From Silene latifolia (Eukaryota; Streptophyta; Magnoliopsida; Caryophyllales; Caryophyllaceae), in the NCBI RefSeq assembly GCF_048544455.1, contig NC_133536.1, forward strand, positions 24,802,152-24,866,151: a DNA stretch of 64,000 bases. The letters run 5' to 3'. The notes beneath the pieces are model-generated. The model was not told the origin of the DNA. It did no database searches and was given only the letters and a program-made list of their open reading frames with translations. Of this stretch, positions 47,785 through 59,604 are shown piece by piece (the stretch's first letter is position 1; each line of letters begins with the position of its first letter). The translations under genes and the position numbers were made by a program.

Positions 47785-48235
47785 TTTGGAGTGACGGTTT
47801 ATGAGCCGCCGTTGACATGTGAAGGGAACAGTGAATTTGGAATCTTCACTATTACGTTTGAAGTGACGGCTTATGTGCCGCCGTTGACATGTGAAGGAAA
47901 TAGTGAATTTGGAATATTCACTATTACGTTTGAAGTGACGGTTTATGTGCCGCCGTTGACATGTGTAGGAAATAGTGAATTTGGAATCTTCACCATTATT
48001 TTTGAAATTTGACGGTTTTAATTGCCGTCGTTGAAATTTGAAGAAAAATAGTGAATTTTGAATTTTCACCATTATTTTTGAAATTTGACGGTTTTAATTG
48101 CCATCGTTGAAATTTGAAGAAATAGTGAATTTTGAATTTTCACTATTATTTTGAAATTTGAAGGGAAAATGGCGATTTTGATCGCCGTTTGTTTGAAATT
48201 TTTGAAGGAAAATAGTGAATTTTGATTTCACTATT
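47785..48235. repeat. 72-bp tandem repeat array, grading into degenerate copies
   Basis: Three good copies of a 72-bp unit (TTGAAGTGACGGTTTATGTG, then GCCGCCGTTGACATGTGAAGG and AATAGTGAATTTGGAATCTTC) start at 47785, 47857 and 47929. More diverged copies with 'GACGGTTTTAATTGCC' run to about 48235, and related single strings lie upstream (47585-47770). This is the second satellite-like array in the element. Confidence 0.85.
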
Positions 48236-48429
48236 TGTTTTTGTATTTAAAAAATGACGGTCCTTAATATCGTCATTGAAAACTTGAAGTTTATTACGGG
48301 AAATTCGGCCAAAGCTTAAAATTCGCTGAAAGAGCAGGGGAACGCCTGATTAAGGCGCGAGCTACCTGGCGAACCAAGGGAGCTTTCCTATTTTTCTGTA
48401 AGAGACGCGAGGTTGGTCCGCATATCATC

Positions 48430-51400
48430 CTCACTTCATCTTCAACCTTCGACACAAATAAACCACAAAAATCGCCATTGTCGGGCCTTTGCTTGCTTTC
48501 ATTCGTGCCATTATCAACAATGTCATCTTAAGGTATGTATTCCCTCTTGAATCCATTTGAATTTGTTGGTCTTTTAGCTAAATTGAATTAGGGTGAAAAT
48601 TTTACCCTAGAAAAAAATCGATTTGGGCATTTTTGATTGAGCCCATTTCAAGTGAAATTGATGATTGCATTAGGTTAGAAAACCTGTTTAGGAGTATAGG
48701 GGTGCTTTTAGTGTGCATTTTGGTCCCCGTTCCCGCTCCCTATGTTCGAAAAACATGAGTGAGTTAAAGAAACCGTCTCATCTCACAATGCCAAGTTTAT
48801 TTGCTTGGATAGTGGGTCCCACTAGGTTGCATTGTAGTCGGGAAAGACTCTATTTGCCATTATGGACCTTTGTTGGGTATTGTGGGCAAAATTGGAATTT
48901 TTGCCTTTTGTGACGGTCTTATGTCTGATAAAATAAGCGTCTGTTTGAGCTTGAATTGAGTCAGTTTGCCTTGAAATGGACCTTATTGGTAGTTTAGGTC
49001 GCCTTGAGGCGTGATAAAATCACGTTTGCCTTTTTGTGGTCGTCTTTGAATTTTTGACCGGTTTGTGCTCAAATTGGCGTATAAATTGCCTTTTTGAGCC
49101 GTATAAAATTTTTCCATTGCATTGGGAATGTATTTTGGTTTGTTGGCGGACCTTGTGTGGATCTTGGGGTGCCGTTTTTTTGTTGTGGTTGTTTTGACTC
49201 GTCTTTTGCTTGAAAAGAAGGGCGAGTCGTTTCTTTTTGTGCGTTTTTTTGTGAATTGTTTTTGTTTGGCTGGATTTGGGCGGGATTTCCCTTGTTTTGC
49301 TTTGCAGGTTGTTCTTTTTGTTTTTTTTGGATTTGTCCATTTTACGTCGTCATAATGCCAAAATTTCGGCTGACGTTCTTTGTTTGCAGGAGAGTGTTCG
49401 GGACAGGCTGGGTCCCTTGCCGCGACTTTTGAGGAGTTGTTCGGGACGAGGCCGGTTAGCACTCCGGTTAGTGTACCCGCCGCGGTAGTGGAGAACGCTT
49501 CCGAGGAGGAGGGACCCTCTACGGAGACTGTTGGGGCCGGGAGGGCCGTTGAGGAGCGTGAGGAGCCCGTTGTTGGGGCTACCGGCGCTAGGAGAGCCCA
49601 AACTGGGTCTGAGGTTGGTACCTCCGGGAGGAGGGTTTCTACGAGGAGACGGACTCCTCGGCCGACCAGACGGACTTTACAGAACGTCGTTAGGGTCGTT
49701 GAGAGGCCTCCCATCCGTCACGTTGAGTCTCGTGGTCAGAAGAGACAGAGGGCGGAGACAGTTGAGGACGACGCTAACGTCGCGAGTTGGGACACTAGAC
49801 GGGCTACAGCCTCACGAGGGCTGAACCTGCGGGCGGCGCCTGCTTGGGCCGAGGGTTTCGACGGTAGCCAGTTGTTGCTTCGACTGGACAGGCACATATC
49901 CTACCGTGCTCATGAGGGCTTGGTGAGTCGTGTCCCTTGATTGAACTTTCGTCACTTTTGAAGTGTCAGACCTGAATAGGCGTTCTGACGTTGTTTGTTT
50001 TTTATTTCAGCAGATCGGCACCATGAGGACTTTCTCGGGCTTTACTACCTGCTTGGGCCTTTACGACGTTCTTCGAGCCGGGACGAGGGCGTTGATAGAG
50101 AGGTCGGCTTTTGGGCCATTGGTGGCCGCTTGGCGGGATAATCACAGGTCTTCGATTAGGCCGAACCTGTGTCTGATCCGTGCCATGTTGGATCGGTACT
50201 GGGACACGTCGTCGCCGTTCCACATGGAGTTCGGGGAGGTCGGCGTGACCTTAGAGGATTTTGCCATGATATCCTGCCTCCCTTGTGGCGAGACGCCCGT
50301 TGAGTTTACCGAGACGCCGGAGAGAGTGTCTTCTCCTACGGTTACTCATCTGATCGGTACTGCTTTGCCGGAGCCTTCTGACATTACTCTGTACCTGATC
50401 GCGAGTTCGTATGTGAGAGACCACTTCAGTGAGAGAGTGGCGGGTGTTGCTCCGGCACCGTTGGAGAGTCCGGAGGCAGAGGCTAGAGCTGACGCGTAGG
50501 AGGCGCGGTTGTGGTTGTGGTACTTCTTGGGTGCCACGTACTTTAGTGACAAGGGTGAGCGCTTGTCGACCGAAGTGCTTCCCCTCCTCGCTGACCTTGA
50601 CACTTTGGGTCAGTTCGACTGGGTTACGCCGGCCTTGGCGAGTTTCACCCGGTACATGCATGCAGCGGTGCGTCCCGAGGCAGTGGGGGATGGTAGTGCC
50701 CTTGCCTTGGCTGGTCCCGGCCTCATCTTGGAGGTACGAGCATTTTTTGTAGTTTTTTTTTTATTTTTTTTTTATTTTTATTTTGATTTTGGCAATTTTT
50801 GAGAAATTGGCTGATTTGTGTTTGCTGTGTTTGATTACAGGCTTGGTTGTACGTTTACTTCACCCCTCTGCGTCAGGGGACTACACGCGGTGTCCCCTCG
50901 ACCTACCCCGCTGTGAGGGATTGGACGGTGGCTCGGAAGAATTTGATTAAGTCGACTTACGAGGACTGCAGGCGGCGCGTGAACAAGCTTCGAGTTGCTG
51001 ACGTAAGTTGTTGTTCCTTACTCCTTCTTCTTTGTGGAATTAGATAGAGATAGGATGACTAGGTAGCTTAGGAAGCCCCGAGTCAGATGAGTAGCTTTGT
51101 CTTGAATGCAGTTTGTCGGGTGGCCTTGGGAGCACTACACGGACGTGCCGACCGCTGTCAGGGAGCGTCAACGGCCTCGCAGTTCCCGATGTTTGTACTT
51201 GAAGACGGCGATCGAGCTGGTTTGGTACCTGGGCGAGCGTTTAGCTCTTCAGTGCCTTACTGAGATCTTCATGATACCGGTCGACCCGCCTAAGGTGTTG
51301 TTCCAGGAGTCGACCCCTGACGAGGTTGAGGAGCACCTTCACGGCCAGGGAGGTGAGGCATTGTTGCTGCGAGGCGTCGACTACGACACCTTTCGGTTGT

Positions 51401-52235
51401 CGAGGCTTGCCTGGTACCCGATCGAGGTATATTTTCCTCTGTTATTTTGTTTTCCTTGCTTCTTTTGATAGGAGGATTTGTTATTTTTGATGCGGATCCA
51501 AATTGCAGGGAGTCAACCTACTGAAGAGGACTCAACCCCCAGTTTTCCCTGCAGAGACCACCTTTCAGGGGCCGGGTGGTGAGGAGCTACAGCTGCGCTT
51601 GCCAGAGCCTGCGGTCGCCGAGGTAACCGACGTTGGCATGGAGTGGAGGCTGATCGTTCTGAGGGTGAGTCCCTGACTTGAACATTTTTCCTCATTTGTG
51701 TTTTGCCTTGCATTGTACTGAAGGACATTTTTTAATATAGGTGACGACCGTTAGTCATCAGGCTTTGTGGCGGATGGCTAACCGCTGGAGGGTGCCTGCT
51801 GGTGACCTGGCTGCGAGGGAGGCTCGGCTTTCTCAGGTATTTTGTTTGTGTGCTGTTTTTGTGCATTTTGTGTTGCGTTTCACGTTTTAAGATCTTGATG
51901 ATCTGTATTGTGTTCTGTAGGGTACAGCGGATCCAGCGGAGCTTCCTAGGGTCCGCGCTGAGTTGGATTCAACTAGGTCGATGATCGAGGCCCAGGGGTT
52001 GGGGATCACTCGTCGAGACCAGGAGTTGAGGCGTCGTGAGGACGAGTTACGGAGCCGAGATGCGAAGATTGCCTCTCTGAGGGCTCAGTTGGCTGCAGCG
52101 GAGGAGCTTCATGTCGATGTGGAGCATGAGATGCTGGAGAGTTCTCCGGAGAGGGAGTCTGAGAAGGTGGTAGTGTCCGCGTTGGCGGTGACTTCTCGTG
52201 AGACCGGGACTGGTCCGACGGGAGGCGCCGAGTAG
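48430..52235 (+). pseudogene. Antisense gene 1 of the Tat element: plant-mobile-domain-like protein (fossil)
   Basis: On the strand opposite to gag-pol lies a series of GC-richer coding blocks separated by short introns with GT...AG borders (about seven blocks between 49389 and 52235, plus a probable non-coding first exon near 48430-48533). Blocks encode an Arg/Glu-rich N-terminal part and then a region resembling the plant mobile domain (GVTLEDFAMISCLPCGETPV, WPWEHYTDVP). An Arg/Glu coiled-coil tail follows (RRDQELRRREDELRSRDAKI). The plant mobile domain is shared by MAIL1/MAIN proteins and transposon proteins. Antisense ORFs of this kind are known from Tat-lineage elements. I treat this copy as a fossil and do not claim that it is intact. 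Confidence 0.75.
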
Positions 52236-52799
52236 TTGTGGTAGCTTTTTCGTGTCTTGGACTCTTGTTTGTACATATTTACATTTTGCGTGAGGCGGTT
52301 TGTATATATGTGTTTTTGGATTGTGGTTTATTGTGTGATTTTTGCCTTTTTTGTGTTGTGTTTCGGAGGAGCGCTGTCGGCTGTCAATTCCCCTTTTGCT
52401 TTGCACTAGATCCTGCATCGTTAGTGTAGAAAAACAGGCAACAGGTAGCATATATACATAAACGTAAACACTTAAAAGCATTTGATTGAAAAACAAAATT
52501 CAACCAAGATGACTTGAAGTTAAAAATTGATTTTTTGAATAATGAAATAAATTTTGAAAATTTTTGCGACAAGTCGTCACGTTTGGGCTCCAAAAAGGAA
52601 TTAATTTGAAAATTGAGCAATTAACTCATGTCTTGAATTAAATTGCGTTGAAATTGTTGAAATGATTTGTGACTCGAAATATTCAAACTCAAACCGTCGG
52701 GGATGAATTTAGAAAAGATTTGAACGAGTGTATTTGATTTGTGAGGTCAAGACTCGAATTTGTGAGTGCTTGAATTTTTGAGGAAAACTGACGTCGTGT

Positions 52800-54535
52800 T
52801 ATCAATTTTCGGCTTCGAGCGTTCTGGCGGGAGGTTTGAGGTGTCAGGAGAAAACACAAGTTGAAAGAGACAAGTCAAAGCGGGAATCCTGGGAGAGGGC
52901 CTAAAGAGGCGCGAGCAGGCTGGCGATGGGAGCCAGCTCTCCCCTTTTTCCGAAAAACGCGCTGATCATTTTTGTATAAATAGTGATGTTTGCGCTTCAT
53001 TGTTTCTTCATTCGAAACACAAAAACATTTCTACAAAACTTCTTCTTCTTCTTCTTCCACAAAAGTATTTCATGGATGCCTTCGAGAATGCGTTGCGACA
53101 ATGGTGCCGGTATTTGTCGCCTCCCGAAAAGTATCAAATCATTTGTATGGGAGTTGGTCAATTGTTGGTGCTCCGTCAAGTCAAGGTGAAATCCTCATTT
53201 CTCGAAGCATGTTCTCGGTTTTGGGATTCGAAACACCATGTTTTCGTTTCCCGAAAGGTGAAATTTGTCCTCTTGCCGAAGAAGTTGGAGCCATTGGTGG
53301 GTGGCCGGGTTTTGTTCCGGTGCTTCCTCCGACTCGGTTGTGCTACAAGGAGAGATTCCGTTCCATGTTGGGTTTGTCGACAAGTCAAGTCAACTTTATT
53401 ATTGCTCCACATGGTGTGGATATGTTGGCTCTTATCAACATCTTTTCGAACCGATTAGATGCCAATGTTTCGGAGATGGCTAGGAGAAGGGCTTTTGCCT
53501 TTTGCCTTGTCCATGTGTACCTCTTTGTTGATGTTTTGAAGAAGGAGGGGCCAAAATGCTATGGTAGTATGACCATTATACATGTGGTTGAGCAAATGGA
53601 GCATGGTAGATATCCATCATGGTTGGTGCTTGGAGAGATCATCCAAGCTTTAGACAAGGAAGGCTCTTGCGGAGAAGCTCCTTCGTTTGGGTCCCCAAGG
53701 ATCCTCCAAGTGTTGCTATTGGAGAGGCTAAGGTATGTAGAGCCTCCGGTTGATTCTTCTTCTTATTCCTTCGGTCACCTTACCATGAGGAAGAAGTTGT
53801 ACTCGGATAGTTTTGCTTCTACCGAGGGTTATTGGGCCGCGAGATTGACGAAGGAGGGTGGTCCTCACATCCGTTGGGTGGTGCCATGGTGGCACTTGAG
53901 GTCCTTCACGGGGTTGCCCGCTTCGGGTGCTAGTCCTCGTTCTTTGATGGTGGTGGGTTTGAAGTTGCTTCCTTCATTTATCCCGAAAGGCTCATGAGGC
54001 AAATGGGGCGTCAACAAAAGGTGCCCGCTCAAGATACCCTTGTCCAAGAGAATGTTTTCCGGAACTCCGAGCTTGTGGAGGTCTTCGAAATATGGTGGGC
54101 CACTCGGCCGCTTTGGGAGGTACCAAACCCTGTTGCCACGACATAGGTGACTCCCGCTTATGTCAAGTGGTCACGTGCTCCGTCCTTGGAAGAGAGGTCC
54201 AAATTCCGTAAAGACGAGGTTGTCGACTTGAAGTATCGAGAGGTTGGCAAGGCCAACCGTGCCTTCTTTGAGGAGTATGTTGATGGAGCTAGCCCCGATG
54301 TAATGAGGCCACCAAAGAGGAGAAGCTCGGGTCCCAAGAATATGGTGGGCCGTGCATTGGCTCGTTTCGGGTCGAACATGGGGTCTTGTGTTAGACTGGA
54401 GGCCGTCGCCGTCTTAGATCCGTTGAGGATTCGTTCCGAGGAGGAAATCCATGCTAGGCGGGCCAACAAGAAGAATAAGGGGAAGATGTACCCCGAGGGA
54501 AAAGGCAAGGGTAGAATGGAAGAGTGAAGATCTCC
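52800..54535 (+). pseudogene. Antisense gene 2 of the Tat element: DUF7745-like protein (fossil)
   Basis: A second plus-strand coding region between antisense gene 1 and INT. A TATAAATA box (52975-52982) precedes an ORF with FRFPKGEICPLAEEVGAIGG and FGSPRILQVLLLERLRYVEP. The C-terminal part is basic and ends in a Lys-rich stretch. The CPLAEEVGAIGG and GSPRILQV patterns remind me of the plant DUF7745 family found with retrotransposons, but this is recollection. The element here is a fossil with at least one break in this gene. Confidence 0.6.
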
Positions 54536-55358
54536 AATACCCACTTTATTATTATGTTGTATTAGTGTTGTGAGTTTTTATTATGTTGTACTAGCTAGTT
54601 ATTGTGTGTTTTGTGCTAGTTTTATTAGGTGAGGTGTTTTAGTTGACACATTAGCTTTGACAAGTTGTAGACTCGTCGAGCTTTATTTGTTGTTGAAATT
54701 GTAATCCCGCCCATTTTTAATTAAATAAGAGGATTGCACGTGTAAAAAATTGTGAACGCTTGTTTCTTCCATCCATTTTGTAAAGGCAATTCAGCATGAA
54801 TCGTCCTAAACATTTGCACTTGGGAAATGGAATTTTTGTGGGAAGGGAGAGAGGCTTATTTTTGTATTTTGTGGGAAAAGGGAATGTTTTTCCCTTTTCT
54901 CTTTTTTGATGGGGATGTTTTTTGTATGTGGGGGTTTTTGTCGTATGGGGATGGTTGTTTTTGATTGTGGGGATGGTTGTATTCTTCTTGTGTAAGAAAT
55001 GACTACCTACGTATTCACTTGAAAAGGTGAAATCAAACCATGATCGTAGTTCGAAATGCTTTGTAAATTTGATTGGGTTTTGTGGCTGTATCCCTCATGT
55101 ATAAAAGGCACTGCCTACGTATCCACCTGAAAAGGTGAAATCAAACCATGCTCGTAGTTCAGGGTTTTTTTTGTTGTTTTAGTGCAAATGGATGTTGCCT
55201 TTGACAGATCAAAGGACATTCGAAATGGGCAAGGTGCCGCAACTTAGACTCGATAAAACATGCAATTTCAAATCAGAACGTGATGAGGAACTTGACTTGA
55301 AAAGGGTTAATGTGGTTGCTAGTTGTAGAACTAGGCTTGGGTCGTTGGTTGCTATGGT
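54536..55358. other. Spacer between antisense gene 2 and INT
   Basis: Non-coding. A motif of about 50 bases (CTACGTATTCACTTGAAAAG then GTGAAATCAAACCATG) occurs at about 54999-55053 and again at about 55108-55160 as a direct repeat. In the sense of the element this gives the 'GGATACGTAGGCAG'-like string that I associate with the post-integrase region of Tat elements. Confidence 0.6.
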
Positions 55359-56810
55359 TCAAGGGTAGTATTTCTTGAGTTGGTCTAGGTTGGCCGGGTT
55401 TGTAAAATCCTCCCCATCTAGGTCACTCAGTCTCACTGCGCCCCCCGAAAGTATTTTCTTGACCAGGTATGGCCCGGCCCAATTGGGTTTGAATTTTCCC
55501 CTCGGATCGACGGGTAGTGGTGCTCGAACTGACTTGAGGACCAAGTCGCCCTCCTTGATGTTCTTGGGTTTGACCCTTTTGTTGAATTCCCGTTGTATAC
55601 GTCGTTGGTATAGCTGGACGTTGTGCAAGGCGTTGAGCCGCCGCTCGTCTAGAAGAGTGAGTTGTTCGTACCTTCGACGGGTCCATTCCGCCTCAGGGAC
55701 TTGACTCTCAAGCAGGATGCGTAGAGAAGGGACCTCTAACTCTACCGGTTGAACCGCCTCCATGCCATATGCTAGGTAGAAGGGTGTGGCGCCCGTCGGT
55801 GTTCGAATGGAGGTTCGGTATCCCCACAGTCCGAATGGGAGTTTGCTCGGCCAATCGCGGTAGTTGTCTTGCATTTTCTTGATAATGGTGACGAGAGTTT
55901 TGTTAGCTGCCTCCACCGCTCCGTTGATTTGGGGACGGTAGGGGGATGATCGATGTCGTTTGATCTTGTATTTGTCCAGCAAAGCTTGAGTTTCCGCCTG
56001 GAAGTGAGAGCCTTGATCGCTGATGATTTAATGGGGTACCCTATATCGGCAGATGATGTTGTTTTGGATGAACTTGGCCACTTGTTTGGCGGTCAAGACT
56101 GCATATGACTGCGCTTCCACCCATTTAGTGAAATAGTCGATGGCGACGAGGACGAAACAATGCCCCTTGGTGCCTACCGGGTTAACTTTCCCGATGATGT
56201 CGATGCCCCGGGTTGAGAAAGGCCAGGGTGACGTCATGGTGTATAAAAGGGATGGTGGTATGTGTTGTATGTCGGCGAAGATTTGTCAATTGTGACAATG
56301 TTTGACGTAGTTACGGCAATCAGCTTCCATGGTGGTCCAGTAGTAACCTAGCCGCATGATTTTTCGGGTAAGCATCATTGCGCTCATGTGAGGGCCACAT
56401 TCTCCGTCGTGGACCTCTCCCATGACTTTTTTGGCTTTTTGATGGTCAATGCAAAGGAGGAGAATCCCTTAGGGTGTTCTTTTGTATAGTTGATTTTGGT
56501 TTATCACGAATTGTGATGCAAGGAAACGGATGTCTCTTTGTCCTCTTGGGTCAGAGTTAGGAGGGAATTCGTTTTTGGCTTTGTAGTTGAGGATGGCTTG
56601 GTACCAAGGTTCATCATGGCTTACCTCGTCGTTGTTGATGGCACAAATGTGAGCTGGCTCGCTCCTTCTCTCGACACACATGGGCATCGAGGTCATGTCG
56701 TCGAGTGTGGCAAGTTTCGCCAGGGCATCAGCAAATTGACTTTCCTCTCGTGGCAAGTGGAAGTAGTCGACTTGATCGAAGAACTCGGCCTCTTGATTGA
56801 TCTTTGCTCG
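55359..56810 (-). pseudogene. Integrase of the Tat element (fossil)
   Basis: Minus strand. DDE core parts PWPFSTRGIDIIGKVNPVG and HRSSPYRPQINGAVEAANKT, then the C-terminal DNA-binding part (GDLVLKSVRAPLPVDPRGKF, NWAGPYLVKKILSGGAVRL) ending in NPANLDQLKKYYP. A zinc-binding stretch precedes it (about 56400-56280). Broken in places. Confidence 0.85.
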
Positions 56811-56829
56811 GTAGGGAGCCAAGCTGTCA

Positions 56830-57660
56830 CTTCAGATTTTCCATGATCCGGACACCTGATTGATGATGAGCGGGGAATCGCCGTGGACCCTCAGTCTCTT
56901 GATGCCAAGTGTGATGGCTGCTTGTAGGCCGATGAGACATGCTTCATATTCAGCAGTGTTGTTGGTGACGGCGAAGTCTAGTTTGACCGAGATCGGAACA
57001 TGTTCTCCCTCCGGTGATATTAGGAGGATTCCTACCCCGAAGCCTCTCAGATTAGATGCGCCATCGAAGTATAGGTCCCATGCGTCGGAGTCAGCACAAA
57101 GGATGTCTTCGTCAGGAAGTAACCATGTGTCGGTCGTTGGATCCTCGTTGACGGGTTTCTCTGCTAGGCAATCGACAACTGCTCTTCCCTTGATAACCTT
57201 GAGGGGTACAAATTTGAGATCGAACTCGGACAGCATGAGTGTCCACCTAGACAGCCTTCCGTTTAGTACGGGTTTTTCGAAGATATAGTTGACCGGGTCC
57301 ATCTTGGAGTAGATGTGGACCGTGTAGCTGAGCATGTAATGCCGCAACTTCTTTGTTGACCATACTAGGGCAAGGCGTGTCTTTTCCAGTTGGGTGTACC
57401 TTGTCTCATACTCGATGAACTTTTTGCCGATGTAGTAGAGGGCTCGTTCTTCGCCGTCGACTGTTTGTGCTAGCATTGCTCCCATGGCTGTGTCGGTAAC
57501 AGTCAGGTATAGGGATAAAGGAACCCGCGATTGAGGTGGCATGAGGGCAGGAGGTTTGGATAGGATTTCCTTTATTCTGTCGAAGGCCTTTTGACAGTCG
57601 TCGTCCCAGTCGGTGTGATCGAAGGCGCAAAGTTTCTTGAATATTGGTTCACAAATCATG
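56830..57660 (-). pseudogene. RNase H and second, archaeal-type RNase H of the Tat element (fossil)
   Basis: Minus strand. The ordinary gypsy RNase H comes first (about 57515-57165: LSLYLTVTDTAMGAMLAQTV, ending KGRAVVDCLAEKP). A second RNase H follows (about 57083-56832) with DLYFDGASNLRGFGVGILL, NNTAEYEACLIGLQ and VHGDSPLIINQV. The dual arrangement (RH plus aRH) is diagnostic of the Tat lineage. Confidence 0.9.
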
Positions 57661-57695
57661 GTGAGCTTGGAAATGAAGCGGCTGATGTATTGGAC

Positions 57696-58677
57696 CTAAC
57701 CGAGAAATCCACGAATCTCCTTCTCGTTCCTAGGCCGAGGCATTTGCTGAAGGGCTTTGATTTTGGTTGGATCAATCTCAATGCCTCTTTTGCTGACGAC
57801 ATGTCCCAAGAGTTTTCCGGAGGTGACCCCGAATGCACACTTCTGAGGATTTAGTCTCATGTTATATTTTCGCAGACGAGCGAAGAATTTTCGAAGGGCG
57901 TTGATGTGGCCGTCCCGTTCTCTCGATTTGACGATCATGTCATCGACATATACCTCTACCTCCTTGTGCATCATATCATGTAGGAGAGTGATAGCGGTTC
58001 TTTGATAGGTTGCTCCGGCGTTGATGAGGCCGAAGGGCATGACCGTGTAGCAATATGTACCCCACTGTGTAGTGAATGCAGTCTTGTGCATGTCTTCTCA
58101 GCCATTTTAATCTGGTTGTACCCAGCATACCCGTCCATGAATGATAGGAGGGCATGTTCGGCAGTGTTGTCTACCAGAATGTCAACATGTGGCAAAGGGA
58201 AGTCGTCCTTTTGACTCGCCTGTTCAGATCCCTGAAGTCGACGCAAACCCGAATTCTTCCGTCTTTCTTCGGTACCGGAACAATGTTGGCCACCCAGTCA
58301 GAGTACTCAGATACTTTGATGAAACCAGCCTTGAACTGTTTATCTACTTCTTCCTTGATTTTCAGGGCCCATTCAGGACGCATCGGGCGTAGCTTCTGTT
58401 TCACGGGTTTAGCTCCGGGCTTAATGGGTATCCGATGCCTTGCAATTTCTCTGTCAATCCCAGACATATATCTGTAGGACCAGGCGAACACGTCCTTGTA
58501 TTCGTGGAGGAGGTCAATGAACTGTTGTCTTTCCGAGGGATCCAGGGTTGTCCCTATCCTAAGTTCTTGAGGTGTGTTGTCGGTTCCTACGTTGATAGGT
58601 TCGGTCTCCTCAATGATGGGGGTTCTGGTTTCCCATTTGTCAAGTTCTTTGGCTAAGTGAGGTGGGTAGTCACTCAA
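57696..58677 (-). pseudogene. Reverse transcriptase of the Tat element (fossil)
   Basis: Minus strand. Shows VFAWSYRYMSGIDREIARHR, WVANIVPVPKKDGRIRVCVD, VMPFGLINAGATYQR, the catalytic VYVDDMIVKS and the RT tail LNPQKCAFGVTSGKLLGH. This is a typical Tat-lineage RT. Broken. Confidence 0.9.
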
Positions 58678-59604
58678 TTAAATTCTTCATAGTCATTCAG
58701 AATTGCATTGTAGTTAAATTGAGACGAGTCATAAGCAAACTTAGCGTTCATTAAGTTGACACGAGCGAAAAGCTCAGAGAGGACAGACATCTCATGGTCA
58801 GTCAGAGGCGACACAGCAGAGGAGGTAGCCCCTGGAACAGGCTCCGGATTGTCACCTTTCATGGGAGTGGGGGTGACCCTAGTAGACTCTGCCTCTAAAT
58901 CAGCCACGACTTTGTGATAAAATAGTGGGAAGGGGACCTTAACTGGGACATCAGGAGTGTTAGTAGCTATGACAGACTCTGACTCCGACTCAGACTCAGA
59001 TTCTTCTTCACTTCCCTCTTTGAACATAGGGCCTTCTCCAGTTGTGATCTTGAGAATGCGGCCTCGGCGATCGGTCCACTTGACGGTCTTCCTCCAGCCT
59101 TGTGTAGCTTTCTCCGGGTCAGTGTCGGAGATCAAGGCGGTTGGGTCAAATTGATTGTCCTTCAGGGCGATGTTGATAATGTCCTCATAGTCGAGGTGCT
59201 TGATGTTATCTTCCCCAAATAGGAGAGTGACATCTTGTCCATCGAGGAATGATGACGGCTTAGACTCGGTTGATGCAGCTTCGGTGTTGTCGGGGATGAA
59301 GTTGCAGTCCTGGAAGACTTACACACCCGGGTATCTGGCTTGGCCACAGAGTCATAGATCGGCTCCGGAAAGCCATGGTAGAGCTCTGATTCTCCTTCGG
59401 GGACAAAGTATCCGTTGAGGGTCAGATGATAGGGACGGAGGATAACTCCGTGCTTCTTGCGTTTTCGAACTAGGAGGTTCATTTCCTGGATATCTTCATT
59501 GAATTGGTAGGCTCATATCCCAGTCCGAAGGGAATGTTGGGGACCTTAGCATGTTTCAAGGGAGGTAAGGTGTCCTTCAGTGGATTGAGGGGCAAACCCG
59601 GGAA

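Noticed and set aside
48713-48913. Open frame of 66 codons near the start of antisense gene 1
   Set aside because: It lies in the probable first intron; codon use and motifs give no support.
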